This document shows, in pieces, positions 1 through 11,300 of a DNA stretch of 64,000 nucleotides; within the stretch, counting starts at the first letter, position 1; each line of letters begins with the position of its first letter. A program made the translations under genes and the position numbers. The DNA is from Hyalella azteca. Its lineage: Eukaryota > Arthropoda > Malacostraca > Amphipoda > Hyalellidae. The DNA lies in NCBI RefSeq assembly GCF_000764305.2, contig NW_025934582.1, positions 248,001 through 312,000 on the forward strand, in the 5' to 3' direction. The notes below the pieces were generated by a model. It did not search any database, was not told where the DNA came from, and worked only from the letters and a program-made list of their open reading frames with translations.

Positions 1-660
1 AATTTTTGTCCTTTTCAAGTCTCGGTGACCACACAACGTTTCCAAACTCTAAGTTCGGGCGCACGACAGAGGTGAACAACAGCTTCATCATTTCTATATC
101 TAGGTACTCGTAGGAGCGTCTGATTAGTCCAAGAAGTTTGTTGGATGTGTTAGCTTGCGTTTCAACATGCTTAGAAAATTTCAGCTCCTTGTCGACATAA
201 ACTCCGAGATCTTTTTCCACACTAGACTTTTCAATCATTACTCTCTCGTTGCAACCATGTCTTCTCATACTGTAATATTTATTTGACGCATCCTTCACTG
301 AATTATAAACTTTTGTGTCGTCGGCATACATGGAGCACACGTTGGACACTGCTTCTGGCAGATCGTTTATAAAAGCGACGAACAAAATAGGCCCAAGAAC
401 GCTTCCTTGTGCACGCCACTGCGCACTGATGCCCAGTGTCACGGTTCTGTTAATACTAACACGTTGTCGTCTACCTACTAGAAAATCATTGATCCATTGG
501 AGTACATTTCCCTCAATTCCCAAAGACTTCACTTTATGCAACAGCCGCTCATGCGGAACATTGTCAAATGCTTTGGTAAAATCTAGGTACAATGCATCCA
601 CTGGTTCCGTTTCGTCCAGAAGGCGAGTTCAATCGTTCAACGTAGATAATAAGTTAGTGG
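1..660 (-). mobile_element. LINE reverse transcriptase fragment (catalytic and C-terminal part)
   Basis: The minus strand encodes part of a non-LTR retrotransposon reverse transcriptase. Visible blocks in order are LYLDFTKAFDNVPH, GSVLGPILFVAFINDLP, the catalytic box MYADDTKVYNS (about 315-340), then EKDLGVYVDKELKFS and LFTSVVRPNLEFGNVVWSP. These are typical of Jockey/CR1-type LINEs. Compared with such elements, residues are missing between the YADD box and the EKDLGV block, so the copy is internally deleted and cannot be active. Its N-terminal half lies at 1828-2282, separated by unrelated repeats and the N gap. The clade is a family-level judgement only. Confidence 0.85.
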
Positions 661-682
661 TGCAGGATCTACCGGCAATAGA

Positions 683-808
683 ATAGAATAGAAGTGTCGG
701 CACTGAAGAAATAGGCCCATGGCCTGTTGCCGATTCTTGTTCATAGAATATAATAGAAGTGTCGGCACTGAAGAAATAGGCCCATGGCCTGTTGCCGATT
801 CTTGAATT
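683..808. repeat. Two tandem copies of a ~62-bp dispersed repeat
   Basis: Two adjacent near-identical units share the core AAATAGGCCCATGGCCTGTT. A third copy of the core lies at about 4621-4672. They interrupt the LINE, so they were inserted or rearranged after it. I do not recognise the family. Confidence 0.75.
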
Positions 809-817
809 TTTCTTGAC

Positions 818-1142
818 TTGATTCACAAGGGATCCGGCCTTCGGAACCCAACCTTCCCATAACTGACGATTGATTGAGATAGCTACTGGACTTATTGCCT
901 GGTCCGTAATTTGCTAGGCATTTTAAGACTGAACATATGCTCCTGCAAAGCTTCGTCTAGTCTGTTCTTGAAGGCGTTCATACTCGGAGCGTCAACGGTG
1001 CTATCAAGGAGGCTGTTCCACATGTCGGTGACTCGAAGCGAGAAGACTTGATTTCGTGACTTGATTCACAAGGGATCCGGCCTTCGGAACCCAACCTTCC
1101 CATAACTGACGATTGATTGAGATAGCTACTGGACTTGTTGCC
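818..1142. repeat. Direct repeat of ~85 bp (818-902 and 1058-1142)
   Basis: The segment from TTGATTCACAAGGGATCCGG onward occurs twice with almost no differences, separated by about 155 bp of other sequence. The low divergence suggests a recent duplication or two insertions of one dispersed element inside the disrupted LINE. Confidence 0.75.
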
Positions 1143-1662
1143 TGGGCAGAGATTAACGAAACTTCGCTAAGTTCACGTAACTTTTCGTACTTACGTTCAA
1201 AAAGTTACGTATGGCGTAAGTCAGTCAAAATTTGGCATTAACAAAACTGTCTTACGCATGACTCATCTGAAAAGGTATTATCGAAACCATCCAACTAACT
1301 GACCAATCAGAGGCTTTGGATTTGCTGTTCCTAGCTCCTGTCGACTCAGTGCGCAGAGCGCGTGGATGGAAGGAGGTTGTGTCGTGTCAGCGGCATCAGC
1401 GTAGACTGACTAGGGTGCATATGGAGAAATAAGTGTGACGTTATCCAAATAGCAATGCACTTGTTGTGATCATTCATCAAAATTTCTTGCAATCAGGGCA
1501 AAAAAATTGCACTATTCCCATTCAAAACTAGAAGACTTTTTAGAGAGACCTAGAATTTAGAAAATTTTATGAGTTGGAGTTGTGACTGTCAGAGAAAAAA
1601 AGAAATATGTGTACGGAGCTAAAAAAATGGTTGGCTTGTCAACCTCCACATAATTTTGAATC

Positions 1663-1827
1663 NNNNNNNNNNNNNNNNNNNNNNNNNNNNNNNNNNNNNN
1701 NNNNNNNNNNNNNNNNNNNNNNNNNNNNNNNNNNNNNNNNNNNNNNNNNNNNNNNNNNNNNNNNNNNNNNNNNNNNNNNNNNNNNNNNNNNNNNNNNNNN
1801 NNNNNNNNNNNNNNNNNNNNNNNNNNN
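1663..1827. other. Assembly gap (165 N)
   Basis: A run of unresolved bases falls inside the LINE reverse transcriptase. Sequence on the right (1828 onward) is LINE coding. Sequence on the left (1557-1662) is not, so the join across the gap may be unreliable. Confidence 0.99.
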
Positions 1828-2282
1828 GTCAAGTGATCGATAATCCTATCCCTCACAACAGATTCCATCAGCTTACAAACAACACTTGTCAGACTGACAG
1901 GGCGATAGTTGCCGGGGCTGCTTTTGTCACCTTTTTTGAACAATGGTGTTACTTGAGCTTCTTTCCCGTCGGACGGCAAAGTTCCTTCGTTCAAGGTTTT
2001 GAGCAATCTGGGATGGAAGTCATCTGGTCCACATGACTTGTTGGGATTTAGAGTTACCAGGCGCTTGAGAACCTCTTCTTCGTGTATTTCAAAACCTATT
2101 AACTTCGAGCCGACTGGGCGTTCCTCAATATCTGGAATACTGTTCAAGTTCTCATCTGTGAACACACTGCTGAAGAACTGATTAAGAACGTTTATCTTGC
2201 CCTCATCAGAGGAAATCTTTCGTTGGCCTACTTTCAAATCAGATATACCATCATTTGACTTACACTCCGAACTAGCGTACAA
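1828..2282 (-). mobile_element. LINE reverse transcriptase fragment (N-terminal part)
   Basis: The minus strand reads in one frame through blocks typical of Jockey/CR1 LINE reverse transcriptases: LNQFFSSVFTDE, LNPNKSCGPDDFHPRLLK, VTPLFKKGDKSSPGNYRPVS and KLMESVVRDRIIDHL. The frame then runs into the N gap. This is the upstream part of the element whose YADD box lies at 1-660. An ordinary endonuclease domain is not visible further upstream, so the copy is 5' truncated. Confidence 0.85.
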
Positions 2283-2483
2283 AAAAAGGCTTTCGGATTC
2301 TTTTTTGCATTTTTAGCAATATTTTTTCGAAGTTTTCTTTCCCTTTGGTTTTCTCGGAAGCATTTACCAATACATGGCCTTTATATAAGATACGTTGCCA
2401 TTAACTGATTAAGGACGCCACCTGGCAATTATTCTCAGATAGTTAACTAAGATTTTTATTATATTTTTAACCTTCAATTTCAG

Positions 2484-2609
2484 GGAATACCAGAAGAATT
2501 TGTCTTCAAACAAGCACCTTCAAGTTCAACACACTCACCAGCACAGGGCCATCTCTCAATGTCCTCATCCGCACTTTCAGCTGAACTTCACAATCAAGTC
2601 TGTTCATAA
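2484..2609 (+). CDS. Putative terminal coding exon of an unidentified plus-strand gene
   Basis: A good 3' splice site (CTTCAATTTCAG) is followed by 41 open codons rich in Ser and ending in HNQVCS, then a TAA stop. AATAAA follows at 2629-2634, 20 bp after the stop. Acceptor, open frame, stop and poly(A) signal in the expected order suggest the last exon of a gene whose other exons lie left of the window. I do not recognise the peptide, which begins GIPEEFVFKQ. It is short, so chance is possible. Confidence 0.5.
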   Translation, partial: GIPEEFVFKQAPSSSTHSPAQGHLSMSSSALSAELHNQVCS

Positions 2610-5290
2610 TCATTGATTGATAATGAAAAATAAACAGTTATATTAATTTTTTGTGTGATACTGTTTTCAAAGTTCATTTATACCAAATAATATATATTAA
2701 CAAGTTTGCAATCTTGCAAATATTTTTAGGGAAAGCTAATGGCACATTTTGCCTTTAACATACTGCAGAGTTATTTTGCAAACAATGCAATCGTGTGTTT
2801 AAAAAATGGTGACTCATTTAGTTCAGTTCAGTCCTAGATATCAACCAAATTTTTTAACAATCATTTTAAAAGATATAAAGCTATTCTGTAAATTTTGACA
2901 GATAGTCAAAAAATATATTATAAAAATGTATAAAAGTATAATAATATGCGTTTAAAAATTACTTTTTAAAGACAACACTTCCAGAGAATCCAGTGTCTCC
3001 AATCTTAAAGATGTACCATGAATTTCTCATTGAATTTTCGAATATTAAAAAAATTAATTTTTCAATTTTTTTAATATAGAAATTTTTTTGATACATAAAT
3101 TTTTTCAAAATTATTTATTCTATTAATTGATTCATGCATTGAAACTTTACACAAGTGGGCAAAATTTCAGATCGATAGGATAAGTAGAAGTGTATTAAAT
3201 TTTGATCACAAGATTTGTAGCAGACAGACAGACAAACAGACAGACAAACAAGAAGTGAAGTTAAAGAGAAGTGTTGTAAAAATATATCAATATTTGCTAC
3301 AGAATTAATCTCTGTCACACAATGCATTAGTTAAGCACACTTTTAAGTCATGCTTCTGATAATTATCACAGATAATCATTGTCAATTCTTATCATTGCGC
3401 AAGTTCTGAATTGCGCGTCGCTCGTATCGAAATTCTTTCTTCAATAATAGACATTAAGTTGTTAAAATAAAATTGAAACAACAGCAATTGATTTTGGTCG
3501 TGCGTGATAAATGTGATAAATGGATATACATATTTTTTATTACTATCACACGTTTTCCTGTAAAGAATTGAATTGTTAACTATTTACCCGAGATCAAAAT
3601 AGTAATATGTTACATCTGATAACGCCTTTGCTTGTAATTATATCTCAATAAATATGAAATTTATTATTTAAAATCACGCTTAGAACTCGGTTCGTTCAGA
3701 AAATGTATATACCAACTAACCGCGTGTAAGAGTGCATATGAGCAAACTCTTTCGTCAGATTATCCATCGTATAAATGACTGATTTGAGCTATAATTATTT
3801 CGCTCAGCGATGAATTTCATGAAACTGTCAATAATGATTACTATGAAAACCTCATTTGCAAGCTGCAAATATGGGAAATCAATTCGGAACGCGGCATTCC
3901 TCTCATTGTAACAGGGTTAATTATTGGTTTATATCACAAAATAAATCAGTTCATTCATATTTTACCCATAATTACTTTGTATCAATATTTTTTGTAATTT
4001 TAGGGTAATAGTTATCTTGCACCATTTTAGGGTGAGGAAACTGACTTCTATAGGACTGTAGTAAACACGGGAGCGCAGCCGTGCACCACCAATGTTGTGC
4101 ACCAATAAGCCCTGAATCGAACGCCTTGGATCTCTCATGACCTACACCAATCAGCCGTGCACCATTCGGCTTTGTCCTCTTCCGGCCTTGACCACCACCT
4201 GCCGTGCACCACCAGGCCGCGGATCGAATATGACTTCCAGGCATCGTTAAATTACGTAATTTTACGTTCACCGCATCTGAGGTTAGGTTTCAGATAGCAT
4301 ATCCAAAATTTATCGTCCTTCGACAAGTGGCCGTTCGACCGAGAGCTGGTTCGACCCACGGCCTAGATACGGACGGCTTGAAGTGTTGAAGGCTACGTTC
4401 CGGAAGGCAGGAATTATGATGGTCCATTACATCCAGGGCAGTGGTGGTCTTCGGCGGGCGACCCGTAAACACACGGTCTTGGCATGTCTGGCTGCAATAC
4501 TCCCGGTAAGTCGTCGCACAGATTGTAACTAGGGTAGTGTGTTAGGGAACCAAATTTCACTAATTTTTGATGCTCATGTGTACGCTAAATTCATTCTCTT
4601 GTTCAATTAATTAAGATTTAGAATAGAATAGAAGTGTCAGCACTGAAGAAATAGGCCCATGGCCTGTTGATTTGTTCATGATGCGTTAATGTTCTGTTAT
4701 TGTGTTCTGTATTGTTGTTTTGTTTATTTGATTACTTATACTATTTATACCATTTCATTATTTCTTCAAGTTATGTTAAGTCGGCCCATGCTCTTTTATT
4801 CCCTGGTTTTATTAAATTTGTAATCTGATCCCAAAACATTTACATCTATCTTTCCTTCTTATTTATTCATGGCCTCTGCGCTAATAGTTTACTAAGTTAT
4901 TTGCCTGAGAGGTATACAGTAAGTAGGTCACCTAGGGTTGACCTCACCTGCAAATGCGCCGGCAAAATCGTCGATCACATTAAAATAGAGCTGATTTTGT
5001 GGAAGACTCTAGATATAAGAATTCGTAAGCAGAGGAAATGAACCATGTCTTCATTGAAACGTTCACAAGTCCAGTTCTATCGTCAGCTAGTACAACCTAG
5101 AATACAAATCAACTAACGCAAAGGAAATTCACAGAGTAAATATTGAAAGAATCCAGATTCCGAACCATTCTCTATAATTTCTGTTGTCAGTCGACTATAC
5201 TCTAATAAAAGTTTTTAACTAGCGACGAATGAAGACTCTGGTAAAGAGAATAAACGTTTTAAACATTCCAAGTGAAGACAGGGTGAATTT
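2610..5290. other. Intergenic stretch with dispersed repeats
   Basis: I see no supported gene here. The region is AT-rich. It contains a GACA/AACA simple-sequence tract near 3220-3250 within a probable dispersed repeat (3110-3330), a repeat beginning GGGAGCGCAGCCG near 4070 that shares its start and other motifs with the insertion at 11233, a moderately GC-rich unclassified stretch (4270-4530), and a third copy of the 62-bp repeat near 4621. A motif near 2358-2390 recurs near 31986-32020. Confidence 0.6.
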
Positions 5291-5316
5291 ATTTTATTCC
5301 ATATAAGTTATTTATT
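5287..5316 (-). terminator. Poly(A) signals of the aminopeptidase N gene
   Basis: On the minus strand AATAAA occurs at 5316-5311, about 84 bp past the TAA stop at 5402-5400, and overlapping AATAAA-type hexamers follow at 5298-5287. This placement suits the 3' end of the transcript. Confidence 0.6.
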
Positions 5317-5399
5317 ATGTAAGTTATTATTGATCGTAATTCTTGATACGCAAATGCAAAGGATTGTGGTAGGTTGTATTATGCCTGCACAATAACGGT

Positions 5400-8300
5400 T
5401 TACTGGGTCACGATGGACAGAATTTCCTCGTGATAGTTTGTCATCCATAAGACGTTCGCTGTAACACGCTCGATGGCTTGGTCGACAGCACGTGAGGCAG
5501 ACCCTAGGCTTGTTAGGTACTTCTCCTTGAAAGCAATCAGCTGCACGGAACAAGATTACGTTACATAGCTAAAATCTCATGACAAAAATCTGAATCCTAA
5601 AATATGCTTGTTATTTTTAAGAGTATGAAACAAACTGGTGTGAATTATGAAAAAGATCACAACAGAGACAAAAATGAACGTGAACACCAGTCAGCTGGGA
5701 AGTGTGATGGGACATTGATTCGGAATCCGACAAAGGAAAGCTATCTTGATAAAATTCTGTACATCTTATTCTGTTTGAATTATTATTAGCATTTAGTGGC
5801 TGTACTGAAGTTTTTCATGTTTAGTCTCTATCCCGTAGACAACTGGAATACAAAAACCGCAAAAGGCTGAGTTTGATTAAGCGTGAGAAAATACGGGTGG
5901 ACTCACAGAGTTTGCGGATCGAAATAATTCTTTTGGAGCAGTTAAATTTCTCTACGTGGATAAATAAAAGCTATAACGTTATTTTAAAATAATGAATTCA
6001 TTATTTTAATGTTGATATTAGGTACGAACTACGAAGCTTCTCTAATTCGTGATTTCAAACGACCGAGAATCACTAACCTTGTCCAGCTCAGCTTGCGTAT
6101 TGAACTCTCTGGTTACAGATTCGACGTAACTACTCGCACTCAGGAGTAAGTTGAAGCTGTCGAAGGTTTAAAAAAACATTATCACACACAACTGATGGAC
6201 GTTTGAAATTTCGTGAACTTTTTTATTATGAATCACTCAAAGTTTCAACAATTTTATTGATCATAGCTTTTCACTGCTATGCTTGTTCGAAGATGAGAAA
6301 AACTGACAGTTATAGGTACATATTCTCACTATTTATTTGATAGTAAACTCACTCATTCGCTCTACGAGGGAATTTACTCACTCATTCGCTCTACGAGGGA
6401 ATTTATAACTTGTACTCACTAGGCTGCTACGTGTTCGAAATTTTTGTCTAGATAATCAAAAGCGATGTTGCGGCCCAAGTCATTAGAAGCCACGGCAGAG
6501 AAAACACGCTTTGAATCTTGTTTCCTCACCGGGCTGCCGTCAGTGAAGGCCATATCCAGGTAACTGTGACGAAGCATCATACATTAATTTTGATGGAACT
6601 CATTAACAGTGACACATCACGACGGCATTAAAAGCTTGCTACATGATTTCCTATAAAAAGAAATCTTTTTCTAAATACGTACGCTTCGAGGGTACTGATA
6701 TTTTTCGAACATCCCAGTGCCGAGAGGAGTAAGTCGCGTTCTGATGCCAAAGAAGTATTCTTCATCACGTTCAATGCGAAGTCCCAGTCGGAGTCTTCTC
6801 CTTGAGCGATTCCCGAACAGTACACCGTCAATTTCAGGTTTGGTGACACGGTTCTGAGATTGCAAGTTAGTCTCGGTAAAACATGATTCAGAAGATAGTA
6901 ATCCATTTACTTTACAGATTCTTCAACAATGCGCATATACAATCATAAAGAAGTCATAGTTCGTACAAGGATTGGCAGGAAGACTTATTCATACTCATGC
7001 AGTTGAACTAAACAAAAGGTCTTGACTGATATTCGAGATGAGAATATTTTTATAGCGCGAAATATTTCACTACTGCATGTTAATTTTTTTGCGACCTAGA
7101 GTATTGACATGGAAATTACAGCGGGTTATTTATAAAAATGAATTTCCGTTCTGAATTGCTAATTATCAAGATAGTAACAGGTTAAATCATTAGAAATTCA
7201 ACATGAATTTCAATTGTTACCTTAAAACGAGTTATATATAATTGGTCATTCTTACGTCGGAGAGCCATTGCTAGCCAGCCATTCCGAAAAGAGGTCTCTG
7301 GATTGCTGCAAGCATTCGGACATAGCGAGCTTACAGGCCCATGAGACGACCAAACTCCGCATTAGCTTCTTCAGGTGCGCATCTGACGCGTTATCAGTGA
7401 ACCCAAAAATATCGTATACAGGCTTCACCTGAGACCTCAGGTATTCCTTGGAAGAGAAATCGAAGTTTTTTAGAGTTGTTATCATGCAAATGATACTTAA
7501 TTAGCACACGGTTGAGTTCCGAAAGCCATTCAATAAGAGGATATTAGAGGATACCTTCATCTCCGTGTGATTAAGCTGAGAGAACATCGACTCGAGGTAT
7601 TCCAGGTTCCGTATAGCTGACGACCACGGTACGTAGTCTAATTCTTTAGTCAAGTAGGAGTGAAGCTTCAGAGCCACGTCATAAGAAAGCATGCCTGTGC
7701 ACAAACAAAAATGAATAAGTATATACATTTATTAAGAAGAATGTATATGAATCTTGCAAAATATACATTCCGGTATAACCGTCCCAGACATGCCTGCTTT
7801 GGCCAAATTCATTGAGTCGTCGAGAAGTTGAGCTCTGTTTGCTGATCTTATGACGGTGTGGTTGGCTTTCAGCTGGTTGATTATAAGATTCCAGTTAGAC
7901 AAGTCGTAATTCACTCGATAGTAACCGATTTGTTCTGTGTTGAATATAATCCAATACTCATCAGAGGGTAAGTCCGCAATTTCCATCTCAACTTCTGACA
8001 GCCATTGTACTTTTTCTCCTGCACTGCTGCTGCCCGACGGTCCGAAGTATGTGAGTGGCACCCACCACGTGTAGCCCGAAGTTGAATTACCATTCACCAG
8101 GAAATGTTCCTTGGAAGAGAGAAAACACGTGACACTTTTTATGGAACTTGGCCTTCTTTAGGATAAGACGTGCAGGCATTTAAGTAAGATATGAATGAAG
8201 TACCTGTCTGACGGTTGCATTTGTTCCATTTTTTCGCTCCACTGTGACTACAGGAAAGCCCATCTGTAGTGTCCAGGTGTCCATTATTTGTTTGACTGTA

Positions 8301-11300
8301 ACATTAGAGTCAAGTGTGCTGTCATTGTGCGCCTGCTGCGTCAGGAACTCCCACAGTTGATCCTGTTCAGCGGCCGCGTACGACCTGGCCAATGTGAACA
8401 TTAGCATATTTATCGCTCATTAGGAAATCTGTTGAACATTAGAAAATCAGTTTAACAATTGGATATCAGTTGAACATTAAGATATTAGGTGAACATTAAG
8501 ATATTAGGTGAACTTTAAGATATTAGGTGAACATTTGGATATCAGTTGAAACACTTGGAAATTGGTTGAACATTGGGAAATCGGATAGACATGAGGAGAT
8601 CGGTTGAATAACAAGAAATCGGTTGAAAATCAGCTGAAAATTAAGATATCAGTTCAAAAGCATTTTTCAATCAAGGGAGAAGGAAATAACGCTAAAAGAA
8701 CTTAGTTTATTTATTCTTATTATCTCCTACGGATGGTAATCATGTAGGCAGATGAATCATTTGGTTATCAAAAAAGAGGCTTTTAGTCATTTTAGTGACA
8801 TATGCCTTCCAAGAGTATCCACTATTGTTATTTTAGTTCTTTTATTTTTGAACTTACGCAACCACTGATTCATAGATGTCCGAGAGTAGGTTGTGGAAAC
8901 AAGTCCTCATGTGTTTACCAGCAGACCTAGTTAGCTATTGAGTCCACGATGTCACTGAGACCCTCCCTTATACGCCGAGTCGCCAGCTTATACAGCATAT
9001 GTGTCACGAGGAGAAGAACCCGGTGGGCGGAAGCGAAGGTTATACAGGGTGTCCCAAAAAAACGATACCCAACTTTGAATGGCTGTAACTCGAAAAGTAA
9101 TAGAGTTAAAAAATTTTGGAAGGTCAGGATTTGTTTCATATGTTTTTCTCCATTTCTCCACCAAAAATCAGACAGGTCGATGTAGCCATAAGTGTTTGAT
9201 AGAACTTTCAGTGACATGTGCTAAAATCGTGCTTGCGCAAAGTTTTAGTAAGATCATTTTGCATAATCATTACGTTGTCTTGACATGTTTTCTTTTCGCT
9301 GTTTGATTTTTAGCGCATTGTCTCATTTATGAAAAAAAGACACTATTGTGCTCGCCATGTCCGTCTGTCCGTCCGTCCGTCTGTCGTCCGTCTGTCTGTC
9401 CGTCTGTCTGTCCGTCCGTGACTTCATGTTTTCGTCGACGAGAAAATGCGCTCTCTGTCACTCACTGCAGTGAGTACTGAGTTACATTTTTTGTATCTTT
9501 GTTGAGACAAAACTTCACGCTTATCCTTCACGACCTTAGTAACGTAACTCGATCCTCAGGTAGAGCTTAATCGATGAGCACTGACATATATACTTATTTC
9601 GCGTGATAACTTTAATCAACAAAAATACTTCTATTTAGCTCTCAATCATGCTCGATGGACTTTGTATCGAAAATACTTAATAAAAATTGGAACGTATAGA
9701 CTAATATGAACTACCATACTTCTAGCTGAGCTTGAACTGTAAATTAGTTTTCGAAACGAGCTATGTTACACAATTTTAGAGTATTCCAAGGACCATCATA
9801 CATCAAATACTGCGATAATTTTTTATCTTCAGGCTTTAGCTTACCGGTCTTTGAGATAGTTAGTAATTCCTTTGTTGAAAGTTTCTTCCGTCAGGAAATG
9901 GCTCATCATCCGAATTATCGAAGCCCCTGAAGATAGCGTTTGTTAAGGTCATCGAAGAAATGAAATCATTGGCAACCCAGTAATATTTCATTAGTGTGAT
10001 CACTGTGATGGCATTTACTTGTGTTTATGTTAGCAATGAAAGTCAAATCAAATAAATATGTTATTTCTTACCTTTGTTGAATAAAATTGCATCGAAAATT
10101 TCTTTTATTTCGTCCGGATGTTGTACAGGAATTCTGATAGGATAGGATGAAGTCAAGGCGTCTATACCCAAGACATGATGAACGTCAATCGTCACGAACT
10201 GATCCAGCATCTTCCATTCTGGTTTAGCCTGGAGGAGTTTTAAAATATTCTTTCGTTTATGTGAAAAAGTCGTTGTAAAATTCTTGTTGATATTTTTTTA
10301 ACTACAAATAGAAAAGGAATTCTTCTTACAACTGCACCTTGGAGGTTAAGGAACATTATAGCTGGCATATTTTCATTTTCAGTGTATTCAGTTTTCGGTT
10401 TCTATCAGTTCCATAAGGTTTAAAGCTCCTACAACCCAAAAATCCTTCTAAAACGCCAGTATTTTTCTTTGATATTGAAATCTTTAAAACCTTTCAAATT
10501 ACCAACCCAGCATCATATTAAATATAATCGGGTTACCCACATGATCGAGGCCAATGTACTCCATATAAGAAGCAAACCCTTCGTTCAGCCACAAGTCCGT
10601 CCACCAAGAAGGCGTGACCAAATTGCCAACCCTGCATCATATTAAATATAATCGGGTTACTCACATGATCGAGGCCAATGTATTCCATATAAGAAGCGAA
10701 GCCTTCGTTCAGCCACAAATCCGTCCACCAAGAAGGCGTGACCAAATTACCAAACCATTGATGGGCCAACTCGTGCGCTACCACCACACCGATGTCCTGC
10801 AGGTTGGAAGCTGTGGACACTTTCTCGTCGTACAGCAACCGCGGCTCCCTGTTTTATTTTAGTGTTAATTAAACTAATGAAATTAGTGGCAATATTAAAA
10901 ATAACTAAATCCACAGTGAATTAAATGTGATTGAAAGAAATACAATAACCAACAACATTGATAATATTACTGAAATTATAGGGAATATTGCTGAAAGAGC
11001 CTTTTTCACTACGTTAAAGATATTATAACAAAATTCATTTTTTTAATTATATTACTTGTCGTTTGATTTAAATATTACTACCTGAATATTGCCCTATTTT
11101 CAAATACCTGAAGGCTGTACAGTCTAACTGTAAGTTAAACAATCTACCTGGAGGTTATGCAGTCTACCTGTAGGTTATACGGTCTACCTATAGGCTATGC
11201 AGTCTAAGTGTCTAACTGTAGGTTATACAGTCGGGGGCGCAGCCGTAGGCCACAAATTTTACTCTTATATAAGCCCTGGAGCCAACGCCTAGCTTCACCA

